Both the position numbers and the translations under genes were made by a program. The notes under the pieces are model-generated. The model made no database searches. It was not told the origin of the DNA and was given only the letters and a program-made list of their open reading frames with translations. Of a stretch of 64,000 bases of DNA, positions 33,344-41,519 are shown in pieces. The stretch spans positions 28,098 through 92,097 of the forward strand of contig NZ_RDQR01000008.1 in NCBI RefSeq assembly GCF_003703835.1, written 5' to 3'. The first letter of the stretch is position 1, and each line of letters opens with the position of its first letter. Source of the DNA: Auritidibacter ignavus. GTDB taxonomy: Bacteria; Actinomycetota; Actinomycetes; Actinomycetales; Micrococcaceae.

Positions 33344-35416
33344 CTATCCGTTCTTTTGTTGTTTCGCAGCCTGCTTGGCGCGACGGCGGAGCACCTTTTC
33401 ATGAATCGGTGCATCGCCAGAAGCACGCTGAGCACGGTAGTATTCTGCGGCCTCGTCCTGGCGTTGTTGCTCTACGCCACTGGTGATGTCCATACGCAAA
33501 TTCTCCTGGGAGAATCCGAAGGCATCCACCAGTTGTTGAGCGTAAGGACGCAGGCGGGCCACCAAACGGTTGTTGTACTCACGTAGCACGCGGGAGCGGT
33601 GCTGGGAGATCCGACCGTTTTCGATGAACCACCCGAGATCGTTTTCGATGGCGCTGAAGGTGAACAGATTGCGCAACCAGGTCAAGATCGTGCGGGTATC
33701 GTCGTCCTTGGTGTTATGAACCACCTTGGTGAAGGATTCCCACCGGAGCAACTCGGCGTGGCACTTGGCGGCCTGGATGACCTCGTACTGGTTTTGGTTG
33801 TAGACCGCGGCCTGTTCAGCTTGAGACTTCTTAGCGACCGAGCGCAAGGCACTGGCGACCGAAGCGATCCGAGTCCGCACCCGGTCAGCCAGCAGCTCAT
33901 GCTGAACTTCTTCGTTCTTCAGCCATTCACCAGCACGAATATCTGAGCCCAGATCCACCACCTGCTGCGCGACACGGCGCAGGCCCGAGCGCTGGTAGAC
34001 AGCTTCATTGGCCTGCTCGACCAGGTAGCGACCCACGGTTCCGGCTGACTGACCGGCGAATTCTTTGGAGTAGTCGGTCAGCAAACGGCGTCCGACCAAT
34101 TGCAACAGCACGTTATTGTCGCCTTCGAAGGTGGTGTAGATGTCGAGGTCGGCGCGCAACTGTGTGAATCGGTTCTTAGCCATGAACCCGGCACCCCCAC
34201 AGGCTTCGCGACATTCTTGCAAGGTATCCAAGGCATTCCAGGTGGTCGTCGGCTTGATAGCGGCCGCGAAGGTTTCCAGTTCCTGACGGTTCTGATCGGA
34301 ATCGTCTTCTGCTGAAAAGACCTCATTGAACTTCTCCAGCAGGTCATTAGAGACGAACGTATCGGCGTAGGTGCGAGCCAGTCGGTCCAGCAAACGGCGC
34401 TGGTGCAGCTGGTAGTCCAAGATGAATTCTTCGTCGATATCCGAGGAGGCATTGAACTGACGGCGCTGGTTGGCGTAAGTGATCGCACCGGTCAGGCCCA
34501 CCGCAGAGGCCAGCGAGCTGGATACCGACAACGAGACACGGCCCTGTACCAGGGTGGAGAGCATCGTGAAGAAACGACGGCCCGGGGAATCAATATCAGA
34601 TGTGTAGGTGCCATCCTCTTCCACGTCGCCGTACCGGTTGAGCAGGTTGAAGCGCGGAATGCGCACATGGTCAAAGTGCAACCGGCCGTTATCGACACCG
34701 TTAAGACCGCCCTTATAACCGTCATCTTCACCGCCGACGCCGGGCAGGAAGTTGCCCTGCTCATCGCGAACCGGCACGAAGAAGGCATGCACGCCGTGGT
34801 TGACGCCTTTGGTGATCAGCTGAGCGAAGACCACCGCGGCCTTACCGTGCAGCGCGGCGTTACCCAGATAGTCCTTCCAAGCGGCCTTAAACGGCGTGTG
34901 GATTTCGAATTCGCCGTCTTCGGGAATATAGGTTGCGGTGGTCGCCACCTTGTCGACATCGGAACCGTGGCCGATTTCGGTCATCGCATAAATGCCGGGA
35001 AGCTCTAGGCTGATCACGTCTTCAAGCCACTTTTCGTGGTGTTTTTCGGTGCCCAGGTGCAGGATGGCGGCTCCGAACAGTCCCCACTGCACACCGGCTT
35101 TAATCTGCAGCGAGGGGTGTGCGTGGACGAGTTCGGAGAACCCAGCCACGTTGCCACCGTGATCGTCTTCGCCACCGAAGCGCTTCGGGAAGGCCTTCGA
35201 GATTAGATTCCTCTCGGTGAGCAACTTGAGTTGCTCCAGGTTGCGCGCCCGGTGCTCGGCCAGCGTGAGATCAATGGGGTGGTGTAGGTCAGCCGATTCA
35301 GCCTCTTTGCGCATCCACAGGTGTGCGTCGGACCAACGCCCCAACGTTGCTTTCTGGAGCTCGTCGGAATCGATGGTGAGTTTCTCGTCATCAGCGGGGA
35401 ACGGGGTAATGCCCAT
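33344..35416 (-). CDS. Acyl-CoA oxidase/dehydrogenase (ACOX-like)
   Basis: First step of fatty acid beta-oxidation: FAD-dependent alpha,beta-desaturation of acyl-CoA. At 690 residues it is far longer than ordinary acyl-CoA dehydrogenases and matches the acyl-CoA oxidase layout: TEIGHGSDVDKVATTATY in the FAD region, CGGAGFMAKNRFTQLRADLD, and the catalytic Glu in YTTFEGDNNVLLQ, then an extra helical domain. Whether it passes electrons to oxygen or to ETF is not decided by sequence. The ATG has AGGAGA 9 bases upstream. It lies just downstream of the TetR regulator on the same strand and is divergent from the thiolase operon. Confidence 0.92.
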   Translation of the reverse strand: MGITPFPADDEKLTIDSDELQKATLGRWSDAHLWMRKEAESADLHHPIDLTLAEHRARNLEQLKLLTERNLISKAFPKRFGGEDDHGGNVAGFSELVHAHPSLQIKAGVQWGLFGAAILHLGTEKHHEKWLEDVISLELPGIYAMTEIGHGSDVDKVATTATYIPEDGEFEIHTPFKAAWKDYLGNAALHGKAAVVFAQLITKGVNHGVHAFFVPVRDEQGNFLPGVGGEDDGYKGGLNGVDNGRLHFDHVRIPRFNLLNRYGDVEEDGTYTSDIDSPGRRFFTMLSTLVQGRVSLSVSSSLASAVGLTGAITYANQRRQFNASSDIDEEFILDYQLHQRRLLDRLARTYADTFVSNDLLEKFNEVFSAEDDSDQNRQELETFAAAIKPTTTWNALDTLQECREACGGAGFMAKNRFTQLRADLDIYTTFEGDNNVLLQLVGRRLLTDYSKEFAGQSAGTVGRYLVEQANEAVYQRSGLRRVAQQVVDLGSDIRAGEWLKNEEVQHELLADRVRTRIASVASALRSVAKKSQAEQAAVYNQNQYEVIQAAKCHAELLRWESFTKVVHNTKDDDTRTILTWLRNLFTFSAIENDLGWFIENGRISQHRSRVLREYNNRLVARLRPYAQQLVDAFGFSQENLRMDITSGVEQQRQDEAAEYYRAQRASGDAPIHEKVLRRRAKQAAKQQKNG

Positions 35417-35564
35417 GGTGATCTATCTCCTCGTTATTGGTGTTGGGATTTTTGAGATCGTGTGCTATCTGGTGTGTTGTCCGTAGGTTGTTGGCGTTTG
35501 GTCGGTGGGACCGTGCAGAGGCCACCGGCGGTGTGACAGTCTGGAGCCCAAATAGTGTCGATGT

Positions 35565-36299
35565 TTAGGTCCGCACTCTCACTGCCCGAGGGGTAGTCGT
35601 CATCGGGGCGTTGAGGCCCTGGACGAGCCAGTGGCTCATCCGTTTGGCTAAATCGTCAGCCGATGGCACCTGGCGCCCGGCGCTCATATCAATCAACCAT
35701 TTCTCGCCGGCGTTGCGGATGAATCCAACCGCAGCATAGGACCAGTAGCGACGAGCTGCCTGATCGGCGCCATTATCTTCCACAGGGAATTCCTGTTGGG
35801 CCCGCTGCTCGACGAGTTCGGCAGTCCGGGAGAAGAACTGCGAAACCTCGTGTTCGCCACGTGTCGAAAAGAAATAGACATTGGGGGAGGACCGTGCCAG
35901 GCGCAGATACACGGTGATCATCGTGTGCAACCCTTCCAGCGCCGTTTTGGGGGTCAGAATCGCTGTGCGCAGGGCGTCTTCCATGAAATGAATCGAGGCC
36001 TGCCCGACCGCAGACTGGAGTCCGAGCTTATCGCCGAAATACCGGTAGAACACCGGTTTGGACGTTCCGGCGTGATGGGCAATATCGGCCATAGAGGCGT
36101 CCGGGCCCAGGTCGTGGACGGCTTCACGGGCGGCTTTGACCAGTTCGGCACGCCGCGCGCGACGGTGGTCGTCCCAACGCGTGGAACGGCCATCGACCGC
36201 GGCGGTTGTGGCGCTGGCCGCTCGGTCAGCACGCGCTACCGGACGTGGCGTAGCACGTCGGACCGGGTGCACAGAATGTGGGTGGTACTGACTGTTCAC
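35565..36299 (-). CDS. TetR-family regulator of the fatty acid degradation block
   Basis: A 244-residue repressor-type protein. After an Arg-rich N-terminal extension of about 45 residues comes the TetR helix-turn-helix (around residues 45-90, DASMADIAHHAGTSKPVFYRYFG). The C-terminal ligand domain is helical, with RYWSYAAVGFIRNAGEKWLI. GTG 36299 was chosen because TGA-TACGCT, an extended -10 box, lies 7 bases upstream; an earlier start at 36401 would read through the promoter. Placed between the acyl-CoA oxidase and the thiolase operon, it likely senses acyl-CoA and controls both; this is inference. Confidence 0.88.
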   Translation of the reverse strand: MNSQYHPHSVHPVRRATPRPVARADRAASATTAAVDGRSTRWDDHRRARRAELVKAAREAVHDLGPDASMADIAHHAGTSKPVFYRYFGDKLGLQSAVGQASIHFMEDALRTAILTPKTALEGLHTMITVYLRLARSSPNVYFFSTRGEHEVSQFFSRTAELVEQRAQQEFPVEDNGADQAARRYWSYAAVGFIRNAGEKWLIDMSAGRQVPSADDLAKRMSHWLVQGLNAPMTTTPRAVRVRT

Positions 36300-36306
36300 G
36301 GTACCG

Positions 36307-36312
36307 AGCGTA
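36307..36312 (-). promoter_or_regulatory. Extended -10 element, leaderless TetR gene
   Basis: Minus-strand TACGCT preceded by TGA (the TGn extension), 7 bases before GTG 36299. The palindrome CGGTACCG (36299-36306) covers the predicted transcription start and could be an operator. Confidence 0.45.
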
Positions 36313-36386
36313 TCAGGTAAGATCGGTTCTGAGTAATGCACGCCACGAAAATTTGCTGAAATCTGATGAAAGAGGATTCTCACCTC

Positions 36387-37724
36387 ATGGCTGAACAACA
36401 CACCACCGCTACCTCCTCACCTGCTGCTGTGGCTGGCGGCCCGCTCCGTCCGGCTGTGATCATCGGTGGCAACCGCATCCCCTTCGCCCGCTCTCAGGGC
36501 GCTTATGCCACCGCATCGAACCAGGACCTGCTGACCTCTGCCTTAGAAGGACTCATTGCGCGCTTCGGGTTGCAGGGCGAACGCCTGGGCGAAGTCGTCG
36601 CCGGTGCGGTGATGAAGCACTCCTCGGACTTCAACCTGACCCGTGAATCGGTGCTGGGCACCGCCTTGGACCCGCACACTCCGGCTACCGAACTGCAGAA
36701 AGCGTGCGCCACCGGTTTGGAAGCGATCGGACAGATCGCCAATAAGATTCGGCTGGGACAGATCGATTCCGGGATCGGCGCCGGCACAGACACCACCTCG
36801 GATGCGCCCTTGGCTTTCAACCGCGGTGGACGCGCTGCGTTTATGAAACTGTTCCGGGCCCGGTCCACCAAAGACAAATTGGCCGCCCTGGCATCGTTGC
36901 GTCCCAAACACTTCGCCCCGCATGCACCCACCGCCGGTGAACCTCGCACCGGCTTGTCGATGGGTGATCACCAGGCGGTGACCACCCACGCCTTCGGCAT
37001 TTCCCGTCAGGCACAGGACGAGTTGGCCTTGGCCAGCCACCAGAACTTAGCGCAGGCTTACGATTCCGGGTTCTTCACCGATCTGATGACCTCCTTCCGC
37101 GGTCTGAGCGAAGATAATAACCTCCGTCGAGATTCCAGCATGGAATCGCTGGCTAAACTCAAGCCGGTCTTCGGCAAGCAATTCGGTGACGAAGCCACCA
37201 TGACCGCCGGTAACTCGACTCCACTCACCGATGGTGCCGCTACGGTGCTGTTGGGGACCGAACAGTGGGCTACCGAGCGCTCTTTGCCGGTCTGGGCCGA
37301 GTTTCTCGATTTTGAGTCCGGCGCCGTGGACTTCGTTGATGGCGCTGAGGGCTTGCTGATGGCCCCCACGCACGCGATCCCGCGAATGTTGGCTCGCCAT
37401 GGTCTGCGCCTACAAGATTTCGACTACTACGAGATTCACGAAGCTTTTGCGGGCACTGTGCTGTCCACTTTGGCTGCCTTCGAATCTGATGAGTACTGTC
37501 GCGAAGTCTTGGGACTGGATGGCGCGTTGGGCGCCATCGATCGTAGCAAGCTCAATGTCCACGGGTCCTCCTTAGCTGCCGGTCATCCCTTCGCAGCCAC
37601 CGGTCCGCGGATTGTGGCCAGCCTGTCGAAGACCTTGCACGCCCACGGGACCGGGTCACTGGGTCTGATTTCAGTCTGCGCGGCCGGCGGTCAGGGCGTG
37701 GTGGCCATCGTCAAGGGTCGCTAA
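36387..37724 (+). CDS. Acetyl-CoA C-acyltransferase (thiolase, FadA2-like)
   Basis: Cleaves 3-ketoacyl-CoA in beta-oxidation. The 445-residue protein has the nucleophile Cys107 (LQKACATGLEA), the histidine motif NVHGSSLAAGHPFAATG and the second Cys in SVCAAGGQG. It is longer than classical thiolases by an insertion after LAFNRGGR (about 155-215), as in FadI/FadA2-type enzymes. The run thiolase, FabG4-like reductase, HtdX-like dehydratase matches the mycobacterial fadA2-fabG4-htdX neighbourhood. AGAGG lies 11 bases before ATG 36387; ATG 36366 is an alternative. Confidence 0.93.
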   Translation: MAEQHTTATSSPAAVAGGPLRPAVIIGGNRIPFARSQGAYATASNQDLLTSALEGLIARFGLQGERLGEVVAGAVMKHSSDFNLTRESVLGTALDPHTPATELQKACATGLEAIGQIANKIRLGQIDSGIGAGTDTTSDAPLAFNRGGRAAFMKLFRARSTKDKLAALASLRPKHFAPHAPTAGEPRTGLSMGDHQAVTTHAFGISRQAQDELALASHQNLAQAYDSGFFTDLMTSFRGLSEDNNLRRDSSMESLAKLKPVFGKQFGDEATMTAGNSTPLTDGAATVLLGTEQWATERSLPVWAEFLDFESGAVDFVDGAEGLLMAPTHAIPRMLARHGLRLQDFDYYEIHEAFAGTVLSTLAAFESDEYCREVLGLDGALGAIDRSKLNVHGSSLAAGHPFAATGPRIVASLSKTLHAHGTGSLGLISVCAAGGQGVVAIVKGR

Positions 37725-37792
37725 CCCCCGCCTGCTCCACCTTCTGCACACCCCAGCTACACAAACCAATCTGTTGACATTGAGGTTGATTG

Positions 37793-39169
37793 ATGAGTAC
37801 TAAACCCACTGATGGTTACACCGCTTTTGTCCAAAACCCGCTCGGCAAGAAAGTCACCGGTGCCCTGGGGTTGCCCCAGCCCACACCGCTGAAACGCTAT
37901 GCCCCAGGTCAGCCCGTCGTTGACGGCCCAGCACTGATCATTGGCACGTCCCCGGTGGCTGAGGCCACCGCCAGCTACCTGTTCCACCTCGGTGCCGATG
38001 TCCGTCGCGACCGTGGCCTGAAGACGAGGTTCGCCGGCATCATTGTCGCTGTCGATGATGTAGATGATCTCTCCCAGCTCTCCGAACCGATCCTCGAGCT
38101 CGGTGCCAGTCTGCGCCAGCTGGATAAAAACGGTCGCGTGATCATCATCGGTCGGGATCCACAGGCAGCCCCGATCGCCGGTGATCCCCAACAGCTCGGT
38201 GTTCGCCAGGCAATCACCGGCATCACCCGCTCGGTGGCCCACGAAATGCGTTACGGCTCCACCGCCAATGGCATTCTCATCTGCGATGATGTGGTTGCCG
38301 ATGCGCCCTCGGTGATGGGCGCGATCTCCTTTTTCCTCTCGACCCGCTCGGCCTATGTCTCCGGGCAGTTCTTGACCGTCACCTCCGACGCCGGAGCGCT
38401 ACCGGCTGACGCCGATCAGCCCCTGGCCGGCAAGACGATTGTGGTCACCGGAGCTGCCCGCGGTATCGGGGCCGCCATCGCCGAGGTGCTGGCCCGGGAC
38501 GGGGCCAAGGTCGTCGGTGTGGACGTGCCGGCCGCCGGTGAAGCGCTGGCACAGACCATCAACCGGGTCGAAGGCCTCGCCTTGCAGTTGGATATCACCG
38601 CCGAGGACGCCGGAGAGCAAATCCTGAGATTCGTCTCCGAGCGCATCGGTCGCCTGGATGGCATCGTGCACAACGCCGGGATTACCCGCGATAAGTTACT
38701 GGCCAATATGGACGCTTCGCGCTGGGATTCGGTGCTGGCCGTCAACGTGCAGGCTCCGTTGCGCATCAACGACCAACTGTTGGCCGCTCGCGATACCGGC
38801 GACCCCGCAGTGGCCGACAACCTCCACATCGTCTCACTGGCGTCCACCTCCGGTATAGCCGGTAACCGTGGCCAGACCAACTACGCGGCCTCCAAGGCCG
38901 GGATCATCGGGTTCACCCAGGCTTATGCCGACCGGCTGGCTACCAACGGCGGCAGCATTAATGCGGTCGCTCCCGGTTTCATCGAGACCGACATGACCGC
39001 AAAAATGCCGACGCTCACCCGTGAGGTCGGTCGTCGCGTCAACTCCTTGAGCCAGGGTGGCCTGCCGGTGGATGTGGCCGAAGCGATCGGCTTCCTCCTT
39101 TCCGATCAGTCAGCCGGCATCAACGGGCGCACCCTGCGCGTGTGCGGTCAAGCAGTGATGGGGGCCTAA
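37793..39169 (+). CDS. High-molecular-weight 3-oxoacyl reductase (FabG4-like)
   Basis: A 458-residue SDR reductase about twice the size of FabG. The N-terminal 205 residues form a flavodoxin-like domain without cofactor motif; the C-terminal half is a full SDR domain with VTGAARGIGAA, HNAGITRDK, SLASTSG and Tyr364-x3-Lys368 (NYAASK). This two-domain form (FabG4) reduces 3-oxoacyl-CoA and uses NADH in mycobacteria. GAGG is 7 bases before ATG 37793. It lies 68 bases after the thiolase gene and 3 bases before the dehydratase gene. Confidence 0.92.
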   Translation: MSTKPTDGYTAFVQNPLGKKVTGALGLPQPTPLKRYAPGQPVVDGPALIIGTSPVAEATASYLFHLGADVRRDRGLKTRFAGIIVAVDDVDDLSQLSEPILELGASLRQLDKNGRVIIIGRDPQAAPIAGDPQQLGVRQAITGITRSVAHEMRYGSTANGILICDDVVADAPSVMGAISFFLSTRSAYVSGQFLTVTSDAGALPADADQPLAGKTIVVTGAARGIGAAIAEVLARDGAKVVGVDVPAAGEALAQTINRVEGLALQLDITAEDAGEQILRFVSERIGRLDGIVHNAGITRDKLLANMDASRWDSVLAVNVQAPLRINDQLLAARDTGDPAVADNLHIVSLASTSGIAGNRGQTNYAASKAGIIGFTQAYADRLATNGGSINAVAPGFIETDMTAKMPTLTREVGRRVNSLSQGGLPVDVAEAIGFLLSDQSAGINGRTLRVCGQAVMGA

Positions 39170-39172
39170 CCG

Positions 39173-40192
39173 ATGACCACACCACCTCTCCTGCACGACG
39201 TCACACCACCGACACACTGGAAACATCAGGAACAACTTCCCAGCCTCGGGGCACTGTATGGCAAGGTGGCAGCCGGAACGGTCGGGGCCACCCTGTCGTC
39301 ACTGATTGGCAAGATCACCCCGGGAACCTCGGCGACGGGCAAGGGCTCCGGCTCGTTGCCCACCGCCGGGTGGAAAGTCACCGGCCAGGCGGTCTCCCGC
39401 CAGCAAGTCGATGACTACATTCAGCTCTTTGGGGCCACCGGGGCTATCGGTCACGACACGGTTCCGTCGTTGGCCTTACACATTGCCACGTTCCCATTGT
39501 CCATGGGAATGATGGCCTCCAAGAACTTCCCGCTACCACTGCTGGGCCTGGTGCACCTGGACCACACAGTAGATCATCTGCATCCGGTGGCGATCGATCA
39601 GCCGTTGATCGTGACCACCTGGGCGGATTCTCTGGGGGCACACCGACGAGGAACGACCGTGGCGATCTGGGTGCAGATCCACGATGAGGCGAACCCGCGG
39701 AAACTGCTCTGGCAGGGCCGGGCCACCTATTTATCCCGAGGAATTTTCCTCGCCGGCCGCCCCGAAGCGGAAACCGGCTCCGAAGACAGTGACTCGGCAG
39801 GCTCCGCGCACCGGGATTTCCAGCCACCGGTAGCCACCGCCTCCTGGAGGTTGCCGGCTGATACCGGTCGGAACTACGCCGGGGTATCTGGAGACGTCAA
39901 CCCGATTCATATGAATCATCTGACCGCCAAAGCACTGGGGATGCCCGGGATGATTGCCCACGGGATGTATCTGGCCGGACGCATGCTGGCCGGGCGCGAG
40001 CCCCAGGCACCGTTTTCGTGGCAGATCAGCTTCGCCAAACCGGTGACGCTACCGACCACGGTCGCGGTGGCCGTGGAGCACAGCTCGGAAGAGGTTACCG
40101 AGTTCACCGGCTGGAACCCGAAGAAGAAATCGCCGCATTTCTTCGGTCAGCTACGAACTGCATCACCCGTTGCGCCGAGGTCTGCCAGCTAA
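39173..40192 (+). CDS. MaoC/HtdX-like hydratase
   Basis: A 339-residue double hot-dog protein that hydrates or dehydrates enoyl/3-hydroxyacyl-CoA. The C-terminal half has the hydratase-2 signature YAGVSGDVNPIHMNHLTAKALGMPGMIAHG, with Asp and His in the catalytic positions; the N-terminal half is a degenerate hot-dog. It starts 3 bases after the reductase stop and completes the thiolase-reductase-hydratase set. Its last 89 bases are overlapped by the convergent mshA gene. HtdX and relatives can act in either fatty acid synthesis or degradation; the context here suggests degradation. Confidence 0.9.
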   Translation: MTTPPLLHDVTPPTHWKHQEQLPSLGALYGKVAAGTVGATLSSLIGKITPGTSATGKGSGSLPTAGWKVTGQAVSRQQVDDYIQLFGATGAIGHDTVPSLALHIATFPLSMGMMASKNFPLPLLGLVHLDHTVDHLHPVAIDQPLIVTTWADSLGAHRRGTTVAIWVQIHDEANPRKLLWQGRATYLSRGIFLAGRPEAETGSEDSDSAGSAHRDFQPPVATASWRLPADTGRNYAGVSGDVNPIHMNHLTAKALGMPGMIAHGMYLAGRMLAGREPQAPFSWQISFAKPVTLPTTVAVAVEHSSEEVTEFTGWNPKKKSPHFFGQLRTASPVAPRSAS

Positions 40193-41519
40193 AGCCTTGA
40201 GCATGGGCAACCGCTGCGCGGCCGTAGTTCTCCCAGACCTGTGGTTGGGCCAGCGCCTGTTTCAAGGCGGTGGCCCACGTATCTGGGTTGAGGTCCTCGA
40301 GAAGTTCTCCGGTGCGACCGTGGTCGACGACAGTGCTGAGCCCTCCGGCTCGGTGTGCCAGCACACCGGTGCCGCAGGCTTGGGCTTCGGCGGCAACGAG
40401 ACCAAAACTTTCGGTCACACTGGGCATAACCACCAGATCGGCGGTGCGCATCATGGCAGCCAGCTTGGTGGGTTCCACCGGCGGGATAAAGCGCACCACG
40501 TCGGAGACTCCCAACCGATCGGCGAGCTCGGGCAGGTGCTGTGCTACCGCCCCGGACGGTGCTCCAGTGAAGATCACGTCCAGTAGCCCGGTCTGTGGCG
40601 AGCGCTGCCGATCGAGGTCCGCCTGTACCTGTGCTAAGGCGTGGAGCAGAATCTGTGGGCCTTTATGAGGTTGGAAACGACCAGCGAAAAGGATGCGGAA
40701 TCCGGACTCGGGGCTATCTTCAGCGGTGCTGGGCCACCATCGGGGGCCGTGTTCGGTGTAGATCCGGTGGTCCACCCCGGGGGTGATGATCTGGATCTTG
40801 TCCGGATCGGCCCCACAATAGGTGACCAGCTCTTCAGCTTCGGTGGCGGTATTGGCGGTCAATATATCAGCTGCGGCGACGATCTGGGTTTCACCGGCTT
40901 CGCGCGCCGAGGGCTCGGGGTGAGACCGTTGGCCGGAAGCGTCCTGCCAGGCGTGGGCTTCTCCGTGATTTTTCACCGCGGCGATGGTGTGCATGCAGTG
41001 GGCGTGGGTAATTCGGACCGCCTGGTGCTCATCGCGTAGCCGGGCGACGAGGCTCCGCCCAGCCAAGCCCGATAGCCAGTAGTGGCTATAGACCAGAATG
41101 TCTTCGTCGAACCCAGGCAGGTGGCTTACGGGCCCAGACAGGTGAGCGTGGACGGCTTGCGCAAATTCCTCAACGTATTCGGACAGGGCTTCTTTGGCGA
41201 TGGGCTGGCGTGGACCTGCGGGGACGGAAATTTCTGCAACATCCTCGGTGCCCGGTAGTAGCCGCCCGGCGGGCAGGGCCCCGGCTTGCGGGTCGGTGAC
41301 CGGTTCGGTCGCACGGGTGTAGATCACCACCCGGTGGCCGAGGGCGCGCAGTGCCCGGGCCATATTGGCCACGTAGACGTTCATCCCGCCAGCGTCGCCG
41401 GACCCAGGCTGCGCTAAGGCTGAGGTGTGCATACTCAGCATCACCACCAGGCAACGTGGCCCCTGAGCCAGCGAGGTTCCACGACTGCTGGTTGAGTGAG
41501 CACGATCAGCTTTAGTCAT
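40104..41519 (-). CDS. mshA: D-inositol-3-phosphate glycosyltransferase MshA
   Basis: First committed step of mycothiol synthesis: transfers N-acetylglucosamine from UDP-GlcNAc to inositol-3-phosphate. It is a 471-residue GT4 enzyme with the family hallmark SMHTSALAQPGSGDAGGM at about residues 29-46, VYSHYWLSGLAG, AGRFQPHKGPQILLHAL and VTESFGLVAAEAQACGTGV. The ATG overlaps the malQ stop as ATGACTAA, so the two are translationally coupled, an unexpected pairing since malQ is not in the mycothiol pathway. mshC lies 9.5 kb away at 49604. The 3' end overlaps the convergent hydratase gene by 89 bases. Confidence 0.95.
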   Translation of the reverse strand: MTKADRAHSTSSRGTSLAQGPRCLVVMLSMHTSALAQPGSGDAGGMNVYVANMARALRALGHRVVIYTRATEPVTDPQAGALPAGRLLPGTEDVAEISVPAGPRQPIAKEALSEYVEEFAQAVHAHLSGPVSHLPGFDEDILVYSHYWLSGLAGRSLVARLRDEHQAVRITHAHCMHTIAAVKNHGEAHAWQDASGQRSHPEPSAREAGETQIVAAADILTANTATEAEELVTYCGADPDKIQIITPGVDHRIYTEHGPRWWPSTAEDSPESGFRILFAGRFQPHKGPQILLHALAQVQADLDRQRSPQTGLLDVIFTGAPSGAVAQHLPELADRLGVSDVVRFIPPVEPTKLAAMMRTADLVVMPSVTESFGLVAAEAQACGTGVLAHRAGGLSTVVDHGRTGELLEDLNPDTWATALKQALAQPQVWENYGRAAVAHAQGFSWQTSAQRVMQFVADRRNAAISSSGSSR

